From the NCBI GenBank assembly GCA_051294375.1, contig CM119264.1, positions 20,858,438 to 20,922,437 on the forward strand: a stretch of 64,000 bases of DNA, in the 5' to 3' direction. This document shows positions 12,054-25,499 of this stretch, one piece after another. Numbering within the stretch: the stretch's first letter is position 1; every line of letters begins with the position of its first letter. The notes under the pieces were generated by a model that was given only the letters and a program-made list of their open reading frames with translations, was not told the DNA's origin and made no database searches. The stretch comes from Paraspadella gotoi (Eukaryota > Chaetognatha). The translations under genes and the position numbers were made by a program.

Positions 12054-12825
12054 TTCGTCGCCGGAATAAAAAACGTCTTTACGAACGCATGACTATTGTC
12101 TGAGCTAAATTAATCTACGGTCAACCGAAGGCGAGCGTAAAATTTTTTTTCTTCTTTTTTTTAATCTTTTGTGCGAAATCGTTTTAATACTATACGAGGA
12201 GCTAGTTCGGCTAGACAGTAAACGCGATGTTTGAAAGAAAAACTTCTCTTTAATAAGGTTGCTGTTTTGGGGTCTTTCTATTTATTATTTTATAAGGAAT
12301 TGAGAACATGTAAAACATTTATCAGAAAGAATAAAGCATTAGAAACATTCTTGAAATATTTATTTGAAACCTGTCGCTATAAAAAATTGACCATACGAAA
12401 AAAGGTACATAAAGAAAAGACACATACATTTTTTCTATATAAATTTTATGATAATTGATTTTGCTTTGAGTTCGTAATGCGCGAAACAGGATAAGGAGCA
12501 AATTCGAGCATTTTAATCAGAAATAAAAGGAAATTCGTCACTAGAAATTCATGGCTATATTAATATGGGTATCAAAATAAAGTCCGTTATACTTATAAAT
12601 TTATTCAGGAATATTGAATCTTAAAACTAAGGTAGTTATATTTCTGAACCTCATAACTTTGAATGGTCCCCAAGAAGATATTTGTTATGCTACAGAATCG
12701 GAAAACATATTATGAAATTGGTACAACCAATATAAAAATTATCCATTATATTATACAGTTTTTTAAGAGCTTTCAGGTTATATCAATATTATTGCTATTT
12801 TTTTTTAAATCGTCTTGAAAGAGAG
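12054..12825. other. upstream of the minus-strand gene; AT-rich, no gene
   Basis: The first ~170 bases (12054-12230) are the likely 5' UTR/promoter of the minus-strand gene; no TATA box stands out. A 75-codon AT-rich ORF at 12231-12458 has no recognisable feature. Sequence near 12480-12560 resembles, in reverse orientation, 19560-19640, so part of this is dispersed repeat. Confidence 0.4.
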
Positions 12826-13497
12826 GTGTAGTCGGGCATTGCCTAGGTTCTCCGCGCCTAGAAGTTGTGACCCGTTGGCTCATTGAGTAAAGCCATCAGC
12901 TCATGACCTCTAGGTACCGGATTCAATCCCAACCCGGTACCTACCCTGCGGGAAGCGTGAGGACGGCCGTAAGCCGCCTTTGGGGCATGGAAAACCCTCA
13001 AGCCTGGTTCCAAGCCCAGGGACCTGTTCCATGGCTGCAAGAGGGGGTTATAGAAGTTACGGACAGTCATCTTCAGCCCACATAGCGCCTTATCCACACT
13101 GGTGAGCCCATCCTGTTGAGCGTATTCCAACCTTCTGATTCCAGGCCCTTGGTCTAGCTGAAGATTGCTCCCCTCCCTCCACTGGAAGCAGTGCAGGGTG
13201 GGTTACAATTTGGAGGGCATGTAGTCGGGCATTGCCCAGGTTCACCCCGCCTAGAAGCATGGCGCCTTTAGTTGTGACCCGGTGGCTCATTGAGTGAAGC
13301 CATCAGCTCATGACCACTAGGTACCGGATTCAATCCCAACCCGGTTCCTACCCTGCGGGAAGCGTGAGGACGGCCGTAAGCCGCCTTGGGGGCATGGCAA
13401 ACCCTCAAGCCTGGTTCCAAGTCCAGGGACCCGTTCCATGGCTGCTAGAGGGGGTTATAGAAGTTACGGACAGTCCACGTAGCGCCTTATCCACAGA
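12826..13497 (+). mobile_element. tRNA-like SINE (family 1), two tandem copies
   Basis: Copies begin near 12826 and 13220, each with GTAGTCGGGCATTGCC, then TGGCTCATTGAGT (A-box-like), then GGTACCGGATTCAATCCC (B-box-like), and a shared body with GGGAAGCGTGAGGACGGCC and GCGCCTTATCCACA. The copies are about 390 bp apart and very similar, so young. A divergent third copy lies near 56565-56785. Box spacing fits a tRNA-derived SINE; no tRNA would fold from it as a functional gene as far as I can tell. Confidence 0.8.
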
Positions 13498-14125
13498 GGC
13501 AAAATTTTTTTCATTCAAAAATATTAAGTTATCGAGCTTAAAAACCTCTCACCGTTTAAGTAAAAGTAAACTAAAGGACATGATATCTATACATAAAAAT
13601 TTGTATGTTTTGTCTTTAACGATCTGTTTTTAAAATGTTAAAATCTCTTTGTTTTCGTTTGCGAAATATTTTTTAGCGGCGAGTTTCAAATGGTCACATA
13701 GTAACTTTTAAAAAAATTATCGTTTTTCTATTTATTAACGTTTAAACAATAACATATCTGTAACATATCCATTTGAGCCCTTTAACGAAAAATAGTTTCG
13801 GTGACATTCTCCAAGACTGCCAATACAATTGCGGGACCACCTACCCTCTCCTCTTTCATCGTCGAGGAAAAAAGGAAAACCTCGGTGACCTTATATATCC
13901 AGGGGCCTCATCTACGGTCCTCATAAAACGTGGCCATAATTTGAGGAAATGGCTCCTTTTTCGCCTTCGATCTCCCGCAGGCGGCACCATAAACAAACCC
14001 AAACGCGACTTTTTTCCACCTCGTCGAGATTCGCCGTCTGGGCACAACCACTTTTTCTTCATCATTCCCCGTCTTTCTCTCTTCCTTTCTTTTATTCTTT
14101 TTTTCTTTGTTTTATTCTTTTTTAT
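13498..14125. other. intergenic, no gene recognised
   Basis: An AT-rich part (13500-13760) is followed by a GC-richer patch (13770-14065) with ORFs on both strands but no motif or splice evidence. Confidence 0.35.
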
Positions 14126-14130
14126 TTTTT

Positions 14131-14198
<68 letters not shown>

Positions 14199-14205
14199 TC
14201 AGTTT
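14126..14205. repeat. (TTTC)n microsatellite
   Basis: Tetranucleotide tract about 75 bp long just before a dispersed element. Confidence 0.93.
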
Positions 14206-14998
14206 TTCTTTCTGTCTTTCCTTCTTACTTACTTTCTTTCTTTCTTTCAGTTTTTCTTTTTTTTTCTTTCAAACTTTCTTGGATTTTTATCGAGCCATGA
14301 CCGGCGAAGCCGGGTCAGGCTCTATAATGTTTTAGTATTGCTTCTTTGTGACGTAGTCGTCGTCGTCGTCGTTCGTCGTCGTCACGCTTTTTTGTATAAA
14401 AACTACTGCGCTTTTATAGTTTTGGCTGGGACTTACCGTTTTTTTTAAATAAAAATTATTATGAATTACAATGAAGTTTTATAAAAGTGTGCTATCATAG
14501 TAAGTTAAAAATTTAGATATGGCTTCTCATCTTGAAATAGCTTTGATATTTTCATATTACATTTGGATTTAAGTATTTTTTGTTTAAATTTCCACTTCAT
14601 TATGATTTACTGCAATATGCAAATGAGATTAAAGTACTCATTATAATATCCAAATTAGTATATAGAAATGCTTTAATCTAATTTACATATTGCAGTATTA
14701 TAATATTGAAAATGAAATTCAAAATTTTTTTTTAAATCTATAATAAAAATGGGAACTCAAAATAACTTTTTAATAAGAAGCTATATCTTAATTTTAATAC
14801 AAATAAAAATAAAATCTTTTACAAGCTGCGATTGGAAAAAATTGGAAAAATTTCCAATTGTAAACAATTGTAACATATTTTTGCCTTTCTTTTATTTCTT
14901 TAAATTATATATATATTTTTTCTTTTTTAGAAAAGACGAGTTCAGGCTCTGCAGTGATTGTACAGCGGCCTGTCCAGCAGCTGTCCAGCTTTGTCTCT

Positions 14999-15039
<41 letters not shown>

Positions 15040-15239
15040 CGATCTCATGCCTGATCGTTCGTTTTTTGAAAAATTCTGATTATTTTTTTCCTTTTAAAAA
15101 CTTTTATTATCGCCATTTATTCGCGCTTTTTTCTCAATACAAAATCCCAAATTTACATCCGAGATTTTCCTGGATACATTTTAGAAAAAGTGAAGAATAA
15201 CTTATAACGAGTTCCGCCTCTGCAGGCGTCTGTTCAGCT

Positions 15240-15242
15240 CTT

Positions 15243-15304
<62 letters not shown>

Positions 15305-15475
15305 ATCTTTCTCTCTCTCTTTCTCTCTTCTCTCTCTCTCTCTCTCCTCTCCCTCTCCCTTTCTCTCTTCTCTCTCTCTCCTATTTTTTTTTAGTCACTT
15401 TTTTTTTCACCACCGTCACTTGGCGACGAGTAAACGAGTAAACGAGTTCCGCCTCTGCAGCGTCTCGTTCACTTC

Positions 15476-15531
<56 letters not shown>

Positions 15532-15540
15532 CTTCTTCTT
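15240..15540. repeat. clustered (CT)n tracts
   Basis: Interrupted CT/TTCT tracts at 15240-15385 and 15475-15540 within copy A. Between them is a short repeat of the GAGTTCCGCCTCTGCAG segment, which also occurs near 15208. Confidence 0.85.
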
Positions 15541-15983
15541 ACGATCTCTTGCGTGATCGTTCGTTTTTTGAAAAATTCTGATTATTTTTTTCCTGCTAAA
15601 AACTTTTATTATCTCTCTCACTTATAATGATATGCATTGTCACATATAAATCAGCTAATGTGACCTATTATATATGTAGCACTTTCGCCGAATAATATAT
15701 TGCATGCATCACATTATAAAAAAAAATTTGTTGTTTTTATTTATTATTGCAACTTGACCGGTTGGCCCACTATTGGCAAATTATATCTAAAATAGGAGTG
15801 ATAAGAGAGATATAGTCAAATTAAACATTACTTTTTTTGTTATTCTGATAATTTGTACTATTATTAATTTATAAATATTTTAGTATATATATTTGTGGTA
15901 TAATCCTTTCTTTTCGTTGTGTAATAATTATTAGAAAAGTTTGAAATGAATTTTCAACAACGATTTTATTTTAATAAAAAACG

Positions 15984-16018
15984 GACATGTTTCGGCTTAA
16001 CTACAAGCCTTCATCAGC
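15984..16018 (-). ncRNA. type-I hammerhead ribozyme-like motif 1
   Basis: Read on the minus strand: G-CTGATGA, extra A, stem II GGCTT/AAGCC with a 6-base loop, GAAA, then CATGTC. This has the CUGANGA and GAAA core boxes of hammerhead ribozymes and a minimal, self-complementary stem III (ACATGT). The extra A between CUGAUGA and stem II is unusual, though one such extra base is known in a viroid hammerhead. Sequence after it contains AATAAA and TCGTTGTT. Activity is not shown. Confidence 0.7.
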
Positions 16019-16053
16019 ATTAAAAAAGTTAGTGAATCACTAACTTTTTTAAT

Positions 16054-16088
16054 GCTGATGAAGGCTTGTAGTTAAGCCGAAACATGTC
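16054..16088 (+). ncRNA. type-I hammerhead ribozyme-like motif 2
   Basis: Mirror copy of the motif at 15984-16018 with identical core and stem II (GGCTT/AAGCC). A possible 4-pair stem I forms between TAATG-side bases before the core and CGTT after the presumed cleavage site (…ATGTC). Confidence 0.7.
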
Positions 16089-16514
16089 CGTTTTTTATTA
16101 AAATAAAAATCGTTGTTGAAAATTCATTTCAAACTTTCTAATAAGTATATATATTTAATCATTTTTATCTTTTTTTTAAAATAATAATTATTTGAGTTGT
16201 GATAACTATTTATAAATTAATTAAATATGCAAATATTAAATTTGACCTCGGTCTGGTTTCTTCCTAAAAAAGAACAATCTTTTCTCTGTCTTTCTCTTTC
16301 TCTCTCTCTCTCTCTCTTTCTCTCTTTCTGTCTCTTTTTTTTTTCTTCTAAAAAACTTTTATATCGCCATTTATTCCGCGCTTTTTTCTCAATACAAAAT
16401 CCCAAATTTACATCGAGATTTTTGTGGATTTTTTTCCTAAAAAATTCTGATTATTCTTTATATAAACGAGAGAGACATAATAATGCGTTTCGTGGCGGGA
16501 AAACTGTCCAGCCT

Positions 16515-16561
<47 letters not shown>

Positions 16562-16617
16562 TTCTCTCTCTCTTTCACTCATACACGCATTTGTTTGTTT
16601 TATTTACGATAAATGAA

Positions 16618-16815
16618 TGAACGCATCAATGAATGACTATCATCGTATCAATGAATGATTATCATCATATCAATGAATGTCTATCATCGCATCAATCATT
16701 TGATTATCATCACATCAGTCATTTTGTTATCATCGCAACAATTATTGGTTATCATCGCGTCAATATTTGGTTATCATCGCATCAATATTTGGTTATCATC
16801 GCATCAATATTTGTT
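16618..16815 (+). repeat. 22-bp minisatellite in element copy A
   Basis: About nine units of the form TCAATGAATGACTATCATCG(C/T)A, drifting to TCAATATTTGGTTATCATCGCA at the right. ORFs here are repeat artefacts. Matching arrays lie at 21600-21840 and 26365-26530. Confidence 0.92.
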
Positions 16816-16859
16816 ACCATCGAAAGCTGGCTCGATCCCTATTGCTTTTAAGATTTTTT

Positions 16860-17240
16860 CTTTCTTTTTTGATCTTCTGATTTCTTTATTTATCCTTTTA
16901 TTCATCTGACCTGTACTACAATTATATAGGGTATTATCTTATCCCATCAGGTAACAAAAGCTATTCTCCAATTCTAAGCGAAAACCCGGAGAATCTTTTG
17001 TTTTCGTCTTCTTAATAATAATTTGTTCCACCGACGCGTCGCGACGCGCGGAACGACACAAAATTTGGAATTTTCGTTTTGTCTTTCCATTTGAACGCAA
17101 AAAAAGAAGCAAAACGCTGCGCAATGAGCGACCGGTCGAATGCGGAGATAAGAAGCGAAAACGATTAGACGGGTTGTTTGGGACATGTGGACAAGCTGAG
17201 ATAGAGTGCCATTAAAATTTTAATCTCTCACTTTCTCTGT
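16860..17240. other. intergenic, short GC-richer patch
   Basis: 17020-17170 is CpG-containing with two short minus-strand ORFs; no motif or splice evidence. Confidence 0.35.
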
Positions 17241-17244
17241 CTCT

Positions 17245-17371
<127 letters not shown>

Positions 17372-17399
17372 AATCACCGCAGAAATAAAGAAAATGACA

Positions 17400-18560
17400 G
17401 TATGTTTCACCAGTCTTGGGGAACTACAACAACAACAACTACAACAACAAGTCACCAAGGTAGAATGAGGTTCAGTATTGTCTGTTTAAGTCGTGAGCCT
17501 CTGAGACATCCGTGAACCGGTGAACAGGCGGAGCGTGAAACTCCAGTGGCATCTTGAAACGTCAATTGTTATCTGTGACTTATCACTTATGAATTATGGA
17601 ATCTAGGATAGAAACAAGACAAAAAAAGGAAAAAGAGATAAAAAAGGGAGATAAAAAGAGAGAGAGAAAAAGAGTGAGAGAGAGATTAAGGGATTTCAAA
17701 TGGGAGTGAAATGAAAGGATCAAATACTGTGGCTAAACTATTTGTTATAGCAACCCTGGTAAAGAAATCGCTGAAGTTTTTTATTTTCCAACTCCCAGTA
17801 GTCCAACTTGCTTACTTTCTTAGCATGGTCTAATTTCAAAAAAGCAATTTTTTTGCATTTGAATAGGACCTTCCTGTTATAAAATATATTTTTATGAACA
17901 AAAATGAATTGTTTGAAAATTTCGGTACATCTTAAAAATATAAACTTTAAAGTATGTGTCTGAGCAATCAGAATGTTAAAAACTTTTTCATAGCCATAAT
18001 GACAGCCCTTTCAATTTTATATTTTTTTCTAGTTAAAACTTATAGAAATGAAAAATGTCAGCTTTGAAAAAAAATTGGAAAAGAACATTGATCAGGCAAG
18101 CGCTTGTTACCTCACTAAACCTTGAAATATATTAATGATAAATTTTTTTAATACTCCCAAGACATTATACTAACTATTGAATATGAATATGAATATATTT
18201 GTCTCAATTTTTTTCACAATAAGTTTAAAATTGAATTATCAAATAAGAGAGGAAAAATTCTGAAAAAAAAAGCAGCTGGAAAGCAAGCGCACCAGTTGTT
18301 ATGATGTAAAGTATTCTTAATTTGTTATATAGGTACATAAACGTCAGGGAATTTTCTAACTAATGAAATGATCAAATAGCAATCATATTGAGTCAGTTAA
18401 GAGTAATAACAAATCTTTTCATTTCACTCCGATTTGAAATCCGACGTTAAAACGTATATGACTAAATGACTATATGACTATTGAAATAAAATCATAATCT
18501 TGACATCCTGTCAAAATATACATGGTGACCATTCGAAACCCGCCGTTTTTTTTTCTATCC
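17400..18560. other. AT-rich intergenic, nothing recognised
   Basis: No ORF above the noise, no RNA gene and no clear repeat in this stretch. Confidence 0.5.
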
Positions 18561-18599
18561 TAATATCTCTCTTATTCTTTCTTCCCATTTATTTATCTC

Positions 18600-19512
18600 C
18601 TCTTTTTTTTTCTTTCTCACTTTCCTCTTTTTCTTTCCCCCTTTCTTTTCTCTCCTTTTTTCTCCCTTTTATTTAACCTTTTTCCTTTTTTTCGCCCTTC
18701 CATGCAATAGTATATATTCAATTTAGCTAAAAATAAATAATCCTTCTCATTTTACTTTTTCTCTCTTTTTTCCCTCTTTAAAATGAACAAAGAAGCAAAT
18801 GAAATAAAACCGAATGAATGAAAAAAATTAATAAAAAACCAAATAAAAAAAATTATTATAAAAAATTTAAAAATTGATAATAGAAGGAAAGAATCTTAAA
18901 AAAGACATTAAGGCTAACTAAAACTATCCTTAAATAATGATGATATACTTTTTAAATAACTGAAAAATATATTTATTAATCAATAAATCTTTTGATAAAT
19001 CGATAAATCAACCAGTCTATCAATAAATTAAAATTCATATTTATATTTATGGTCAATGACCATTGGTCATGGTTTATGAAAGACTAACAACAGAAAACAA
19101 GTGTTCAAGAAACTAACAACTACAAAAATAATGAGGAAGAGAAGTAGAGAAAGAAAAATAGAAAACAAAAAAGAGAAGAGAAAACAAAATATACTAGAAT
19201 TAGAATTCGATGGTATCCTTTTGTTTCGTTGTATTATGAGATTAGCAAAAATATTTGTCTTGTTACAACAACAATTTTATTTTATATAATAAACAGACAT
19301 GTTTCGAGTCTGTTTTGAGTCTTCTTCAGTGCATTCAGGAGCCAGAGTTAAAGAGAAAATACCATTAAATACTTTAGTTTGTTTAAAATATTAATATTTT
19401 AAATTTAAAGTTAAATTATAAAATTAACCGATCTTAACGGTTAACCGTTAAAAATATTAGTTTTAACGGTTAAGCGAATTTCCTAAAAAATTAACCGTTA
19501 TCGGAACTCTAC
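18600..19512 (+). mobile_element. dispersed repeat family E, copy 1
   Basis: From the C/T-rich stretch (CCCCCTTTCTTTTCTCTCC) through CATGCAATA, GACTAACAACAGAAAACAAG and a hammerhead-like motif to TTAACCGTTATCGGAACTCT, this segment matches 61210-62112 in the same order and orientation. The right end is full of TTAACGGTTAA-type palindromes. No protein-coding part. Confidence 0.75.
19294..19330 (-). ncRNA. degraded hammerhead-like motif 3
   Basis: On the minus strand: CTGAAGA (allowed at the variable seventh core position), extra A, GACTC, loop, then GACTC instead of GAGTC, GAAA, CATGTC. The core boxes survive but stem II is broken, so it is probably inactive. Confidence 0.5.
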
Positions 19513-20000
19513 CTATAATATAGGCTATATTAGCACAAATTAGAGAGATTAACTTAACAAAGCCATGAATTCCGGGTGAAAATCTCTAATTTGCTCCTTA
19601 TATTTTTTTGCTCATTACGTACTCAAAACTAAATCAATTATACAGAAATTGTATGTTTCTTATCTTTATCTTGTATGTTTCTTATCTTTATCTTTTTTCA
19701 AAATGTTAAAATTTCTACGCGTTTTTGTATGGTGAATTTTTTATAGCGGCGGGTTTCAAATGGTCATGGCGCAGAAAAAAAAAATCCGGAATTTATGCTG
19801 CAAAATACCAAAACTGTTAAACGAAAATGACGAATCGCGTACGATTAAAAGTATCCGTTGGGTTGGAATGAGTTATCGACCAGACATCGGCAAGGAAATA
19901 TAGAGAGAAGTAGTCACTAGAGAGGAGAAAATGGGAAAAAGAGAAGGATAGGAGAGAGTAACTTAGGAGCTGGTGAAACTGACGTCGTGGGAATAAAGAG

Positions 20001-20766
<766 letters not shown>

Positions 20767-20833
20767 TAGCTGCGGCACTAAATGGGGTGAGTCAAAAATT
20801 TAGAGTGAGTTCAAGCTCAAACGAAAATTTATA

Positions 20834-21861
20834 CGACGACGACGACGACGACGAAAAAAATTATTATAAATTTCAATGAAGTTTTATAAAAGTGTGCGAT
20901 CATAGTAAGTTAAAAATTTAGATACTATCTTCTCATCTTGAAATAGCTTTGAAATTATCATATTACATTTGGATTCAAGTACTTTTTGTTTGAATTTCCA
21001 CTTCATTATTATTATATAGAAATGCTTTATTGAAGATGAAATTCATAAACAAATCTTTGAATCAATATAAAACATGTGAAATCAAAAGACCTTTTTAATG
21101 AGAAGCTATATCTTAATTTTAATACAAATAAAAATAAAATCTTTTAGAAGCTATGATTGGAAAAAATTGTAAAAATCTCCAATTGTAAACAATGTAACAT
21201 TTTTTTTCTTTCTTTTATTTCTTTAAATTATATTTAAATTTTTCTTCTTATTTTTGTCAGTTGCTGCCTTTTCTGAATCCTTTAAAAACGAGTTCAGGCT
21301 CTGCAGTGACTGTTCAGCTGCCTTCCAACGGCTGTCCAGCTTTCTCTCTTTCTCTCTCTGTCTCTGTCTGTCTTTCTCTTTCTGTCTCTCTCTATGATTA
21401 TTTTTTCTTTTTAAAAACTTTTATTATTGCCCTTTATTCCGCGCTTTTTTCTCAATGCAAAATCCCAAATTTACATCCGAGATTTTCGTGGATTTATTCT
21501 CTTTCTTTCTCTCTCTCTCTTTCTTTCTCTCTCTCTTTCTCTCTCTCTTTCTCGCTCTCATTCACTCATACACGCATTTGTTTGTTTTATTTATGATGAA
21601 TGATTCATTGCGTCAATGAATGACTATCATCGCATCAATGAATGACTATCATCGTATCAATGAATGATTATCATCATATCAATGAATGACTATCATCGCA
21701 TCAATCATTTGGTTATTATCACATCAATCATTTGGTTATCATCACATCGATCATTTGGTTATCATCGCATCAATCCTTTGGTTATCATCGCATCAATCCT
21801 TTGGTTATAATCACAAAAATATTTGGTTATTATGAAGTAGGCTCAATCCTATTCTTTTAAG
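20834..21861 (+). mobile_element. dispersed element with (CT)n and 22-bp minisatellite, copy B
   Basis: Same order as copy A: (GAC)n, AT-rich body, CAGGCTCTGCAGTGA-type segment, CT-rich tracts, 22-bp minisatellite (21600-21840), end GGCTCAATCCTATTCTTTT. It interrupts another repeat whose halves are at 20767-20833 and 21865-21965; that repeat is uninterrupted at 52915-53070, which marks both borders of the insertion. Confidence 0.75.
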
Positions 21862-22329
21862 ATTTTTCAGTATACTTTCAATGGACCAAAAATTTCTTAA
21901 ATAGCTCCATACCCTAGTAATTAATTTTTTAATATTTATTTATAGATAGGAAGGGCAAACAATTTTTTTGAGAAATGTTAAATTTTAAAACCAGTTTCAG
22001 ATAGCTCATAAAAGTTATCTACACAAAGTATAATTCTTTTTTAAAAATTTTCATCATAAGCAGGTCAAAAAAAGAAAAACTGCAAAAAAATATCATCATC
22101 ATCATCTTTAGATGATTTTATCATTTTTTTTAGATTTATACTTAGAAAATGTAAGAAGTTTAAAAGCTGTAATTATATTTCTTGTTTAACTTTTTATGCT
22201 CGATCAGAATCCATCAAAAAATTTTAAGATTTCAAAAAAAATTTTTGTCTTTTTATAATAATATAATAATTTTAATTAGGCTAGTACCCTCAGAAAAAAA
22301 ATTTTTTGACAAAAAATATCTATGCTCAT

Positions 22330-23050
22330 TAAGGCGTAGTAAAATTTCTAAATTTAACTTTAATTAAAATTCTAAAAGTGAAGAACGAACAATATTATAT
22401 TAATGAACATTTATATAATAAAAATATTTATAATAAATTTTACAATTTACACAGTAGGCCATATTTATACTAGTATTAAACCAATAAATGTTAAAATTTC
22501 AAAACAGTATTTTCTAAGATTTTTTTGCAGATTTGGTTTTGTCATAAAAAGTTGACAGAAAGAAATATAACTCTTTTTGAAAAATTCCTTCATTAAGTAG
22601 GTCAAAAATTAAAAAAAGCTATATTTTAAGCTGAAAATTAATTTTTTATATATTAAATATAGTTAATAGTTTGATTTGGTCTTTTCATGCCAATAATATA
22701 AAAGGAAAACAAATTATTTCTGGAAGTAACATAATATTTATTTTTAAATAACAAATAAATATTAAATATAGTTTTTTTAATTTTTAACCCACTTAATGAA
22801 AGAATTTTTAAAAATGATTTATATTTTCTTCTATCAACTTTTGACGAGGAATTCAAATCTGCAATCAAAATTAAGAAAAGCCTATTTTGAAATTTTTCGA
22901 TTTTATAAGGATAGTACTATATATAAATATAGCTTACTGCGAAAATTAAAAAACATAGAATTAATTTTTTTTACAAATTAATATTCACTGATAGTATATT
23001 GTTCATAATTGACTTTTAGAATTTTCGTATGTAACTTTCACTACGCCTTA
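22330..23050. mobile_element. TAAGGCGTAG hAT-like MITE, copy 2
   Basis: Ends TAAGGCGTAGT and ACTACGCCTTA. Exact 8-bp target duplication ATGCTCAT at 22322-22329 and 23051-23058. The AT-rich interior is like copy 1 with an extra ~100-bp segment near 22665-22765 bounded by repeated ATTAAATATAG. Confidence 0.9.
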
Positions 23051-23058
23051 ATGCTCAT

Positions 23059-23424
23059 GATAGATTATCTTAACGTTGTATACATTAGCATTTAAATTTC
23101 ATCGGCTCTGGCTACTTAGAGTGAAGAGGTCGCCCAAGGTCATCGATGACATCAAAGTTCATGGCTGAGGCTCTGACTCGGTTTACGTTGTCGATCCGAG
23201 TTTTTTCGCTAAAAAAATTGAAACTACCACAGACGCGAGTTCAGCGGCCAAAGGCTTTCACCACTCCTCTCGCTCCCCTGTAATGAACCAGAAGGAGCGG
23301 ACTGCTCCTCCTCATCCTAACCACTCCTTCGAAATGGCACCCAACGCTCGGCCTCGTGGCGTCGATGGACCGAAACGGAAAAAGTCGAGGAATTTTTCAA
23401 TCATTAACGAATTCGAGTGAAGCG

Positions 23425-23426
<2 letters not shown>
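23059..23426. other. intergenic, GC-richer patch
   Basis: No ORF, motif or splice pattern that would make a gene. Confidence 0.4.
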
Positions 23427-23925
<499 letters not shown>

Positions 23926-23999
23926 CCTTTGTCGTTTCGCTCGTTTCGGCGGCAAGATGTGGAAAATGAAAGAGATTAAAACTAATTTGACTATTGAGA

Positions 24000-24485
24000 G
24001 AAGGTTGTTTTATTTTTAAGGCTCTTCTTCGTTAACGATTCTTTTGTTTTTTTTTTTTGTTTTTTTTTGTTTTTTGTGAAACTTGATACGGTATTTAACT
24101 CTCAGAACAATTCTTAATTAAACAATTGTTCAGACCAAAAACTGAAAACCAATCTATAAGTTGACACATCTTAACGATCAAAGCTGATTTTTATTCTACT
24201 TTTTATTTTTAGACCTAGAATAACTAACTTAACTTATTTTTGTAAACACCCCACGGTTTTTTTTCCGTCTCTCATTTTTGTTCCCTCATCATTGCTCTCG
24301 CCATCCATTTTGTTTTTTGACTTCTGGTGTCTCTCCTTCCAATCATGTTTAACCTAATTTGTTTCGTTCCTTTACTTCGTTTTTTTATCACCATTCTTTC
24401 CCCCTTTTTCCATTTTCCCCCCCAACCTTCCGTACGTTTTCCCACCGGATTTTTTTCGCCCCATTTCGCTCGAAACTTCATCCTA
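24000..24485. other. intergenic, nothing recognised
   Basis: T-rich sequence with a C-rich patch (24390-24440); no gene. Confidence 0.45.
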
Positions 24486-24487
24486 GT

Positions 24488-24495
24488 TGTCGTCG

Positions 24496-24544
<49 letters not shown>

Positions 24545-24597
24545 CGTTGTCGTCGTCGTCGGCGTTGTCGCCGTCGTCGTTCTCGTCGTCGTAAAAA
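24488..24597. repeat. (GTC)n trinucleotide tract
   Basis: More than 30 GTC units with GTT/GAC interruptions. The poly-Val and poly-Arg ORFs are artefacts. Confidence 0.95.
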
Positions 24598-24599
24598 AT

Positions 24600-25375
24600 G
24601 AAAAACACGGAAAAAATCGATTTGAAAAACTATTCCGTTTCGATATTAATATTATTTTTCTTCTGACGAGAAAACGTCAAGAGAGTATCCACAAATCCGT
24701 TGTTATGGTAACGTCTTGCTCAGTTCGTAATCAATGAAGTCAGTAAGAAAAAAGTGTAAAAGCTTGTAGCTTTCTGCTTCCTTATTATCTGTGATTGGGG
24801 CATAAACGCACCATAGCCTGTCCAAAAATGTTCTTTTTTCCGTTATTCAAAGTTTTCATTCTAGACTGAATCAAATTGCAGAAATCTAAGGAGTAAACGT
24901 TGGAAGAGAAACTTTTAATTCTTTCACGTGAGGATTCAACACGATCCCCTTTCATTTTTTATTCCACTTCCATTTTTTCTCACATTTTTTCCGATTTAAA
25001 ATATTTTTTTTTCTCTCCTCATTTGATTTTCATTTGAGCTTCAGTTATGTCCTGGGACGACGGGGTTTATGAAACCCAGGCAACGCCATGTTTTCTCTCT
25101 AATATTCTTTTTTTCTCTCTCTCTATGTCTTTCCTCTTTTTATGTCCATTTTTTCTCCCTTTTTATGTCCATTTTTTTCCGTCGCTAATTCATCCTCCTT
25201 CCACTGGGTCGCGCGTCGGAAAAAAAACAAAAGATCTCTAGAGTCGGTCCCCGCCATCCGGTGGGGGGCTTGGGTGGATAATATCCACTGGATATGCGGG
25301 GGCTGATCGAGTCGACAGAGGGAGCTCGTGTTAGAATGTGTGAATTTGCGATGGCTGGAAAGAGATAGAAAGAGA
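24600..25375. other. intergenic, nothing recognised
   Basis: Mixed composition; ORFs are short and lack motifs. A doubled segment TTTTTATGTCCATTTTTT lies near 25137-25175. Confidence 0.45.
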
Positions 25376-25376
25376 T

Positions 25377-25490
<114 letters not shown>

Positions 25491-25499
25491 TAATGGAAG

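Larger units (their letters stand above)
15928..16143. repeat. near-perfect 216-bp palindrome with two divergent hammerhead-like motifs
   Basis: Left arm 15928-16035 and right arm 16037-16143 are reverse complements with one central base (16036) and only two single-base length differences in homopolymers. Each arm carries one hammerhead-ribozyme-like motif, so the motifs are divergent with their 5' sides at the centre. A transcript through the whole would fold back as a ~107-bp duplex. Confidence 0.92.
14286..16853 (+). mobile_element. dispersed non-autonomous element with internal (CT)n and 22-bp minisatellite, copy A
   Basis: Starts at ATCGAGCC, followed by a hairpin-prone CCGGCGAAGCCGG, (GTC)n (14358-14385), a long AT-rich body, GGCTGTCCAGC-type segments, several (CT)n blocks and a 22-bp minisatellite (16618-16815). 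It ends GGCTCGATCC near 16828-16837 and TTTTAAGATTTTTT. The same order is found at 20834-21861 and, reversed, at 26352-27556. ATCGAGCC and GGCTCGAT are inverted terminal matches. Copy A is longer because its middle (about 15200-16220) is duplicated and interrupted by other repeats. No coding sequence seen. Confidence 0.7.

Noticed and set aside
13773-14300. 175-codon plus-strand ORF
   Set aside because: The second half is (TTTC)n translated to FLSF repeats; the first half has an equally open opposite strand and no motif.
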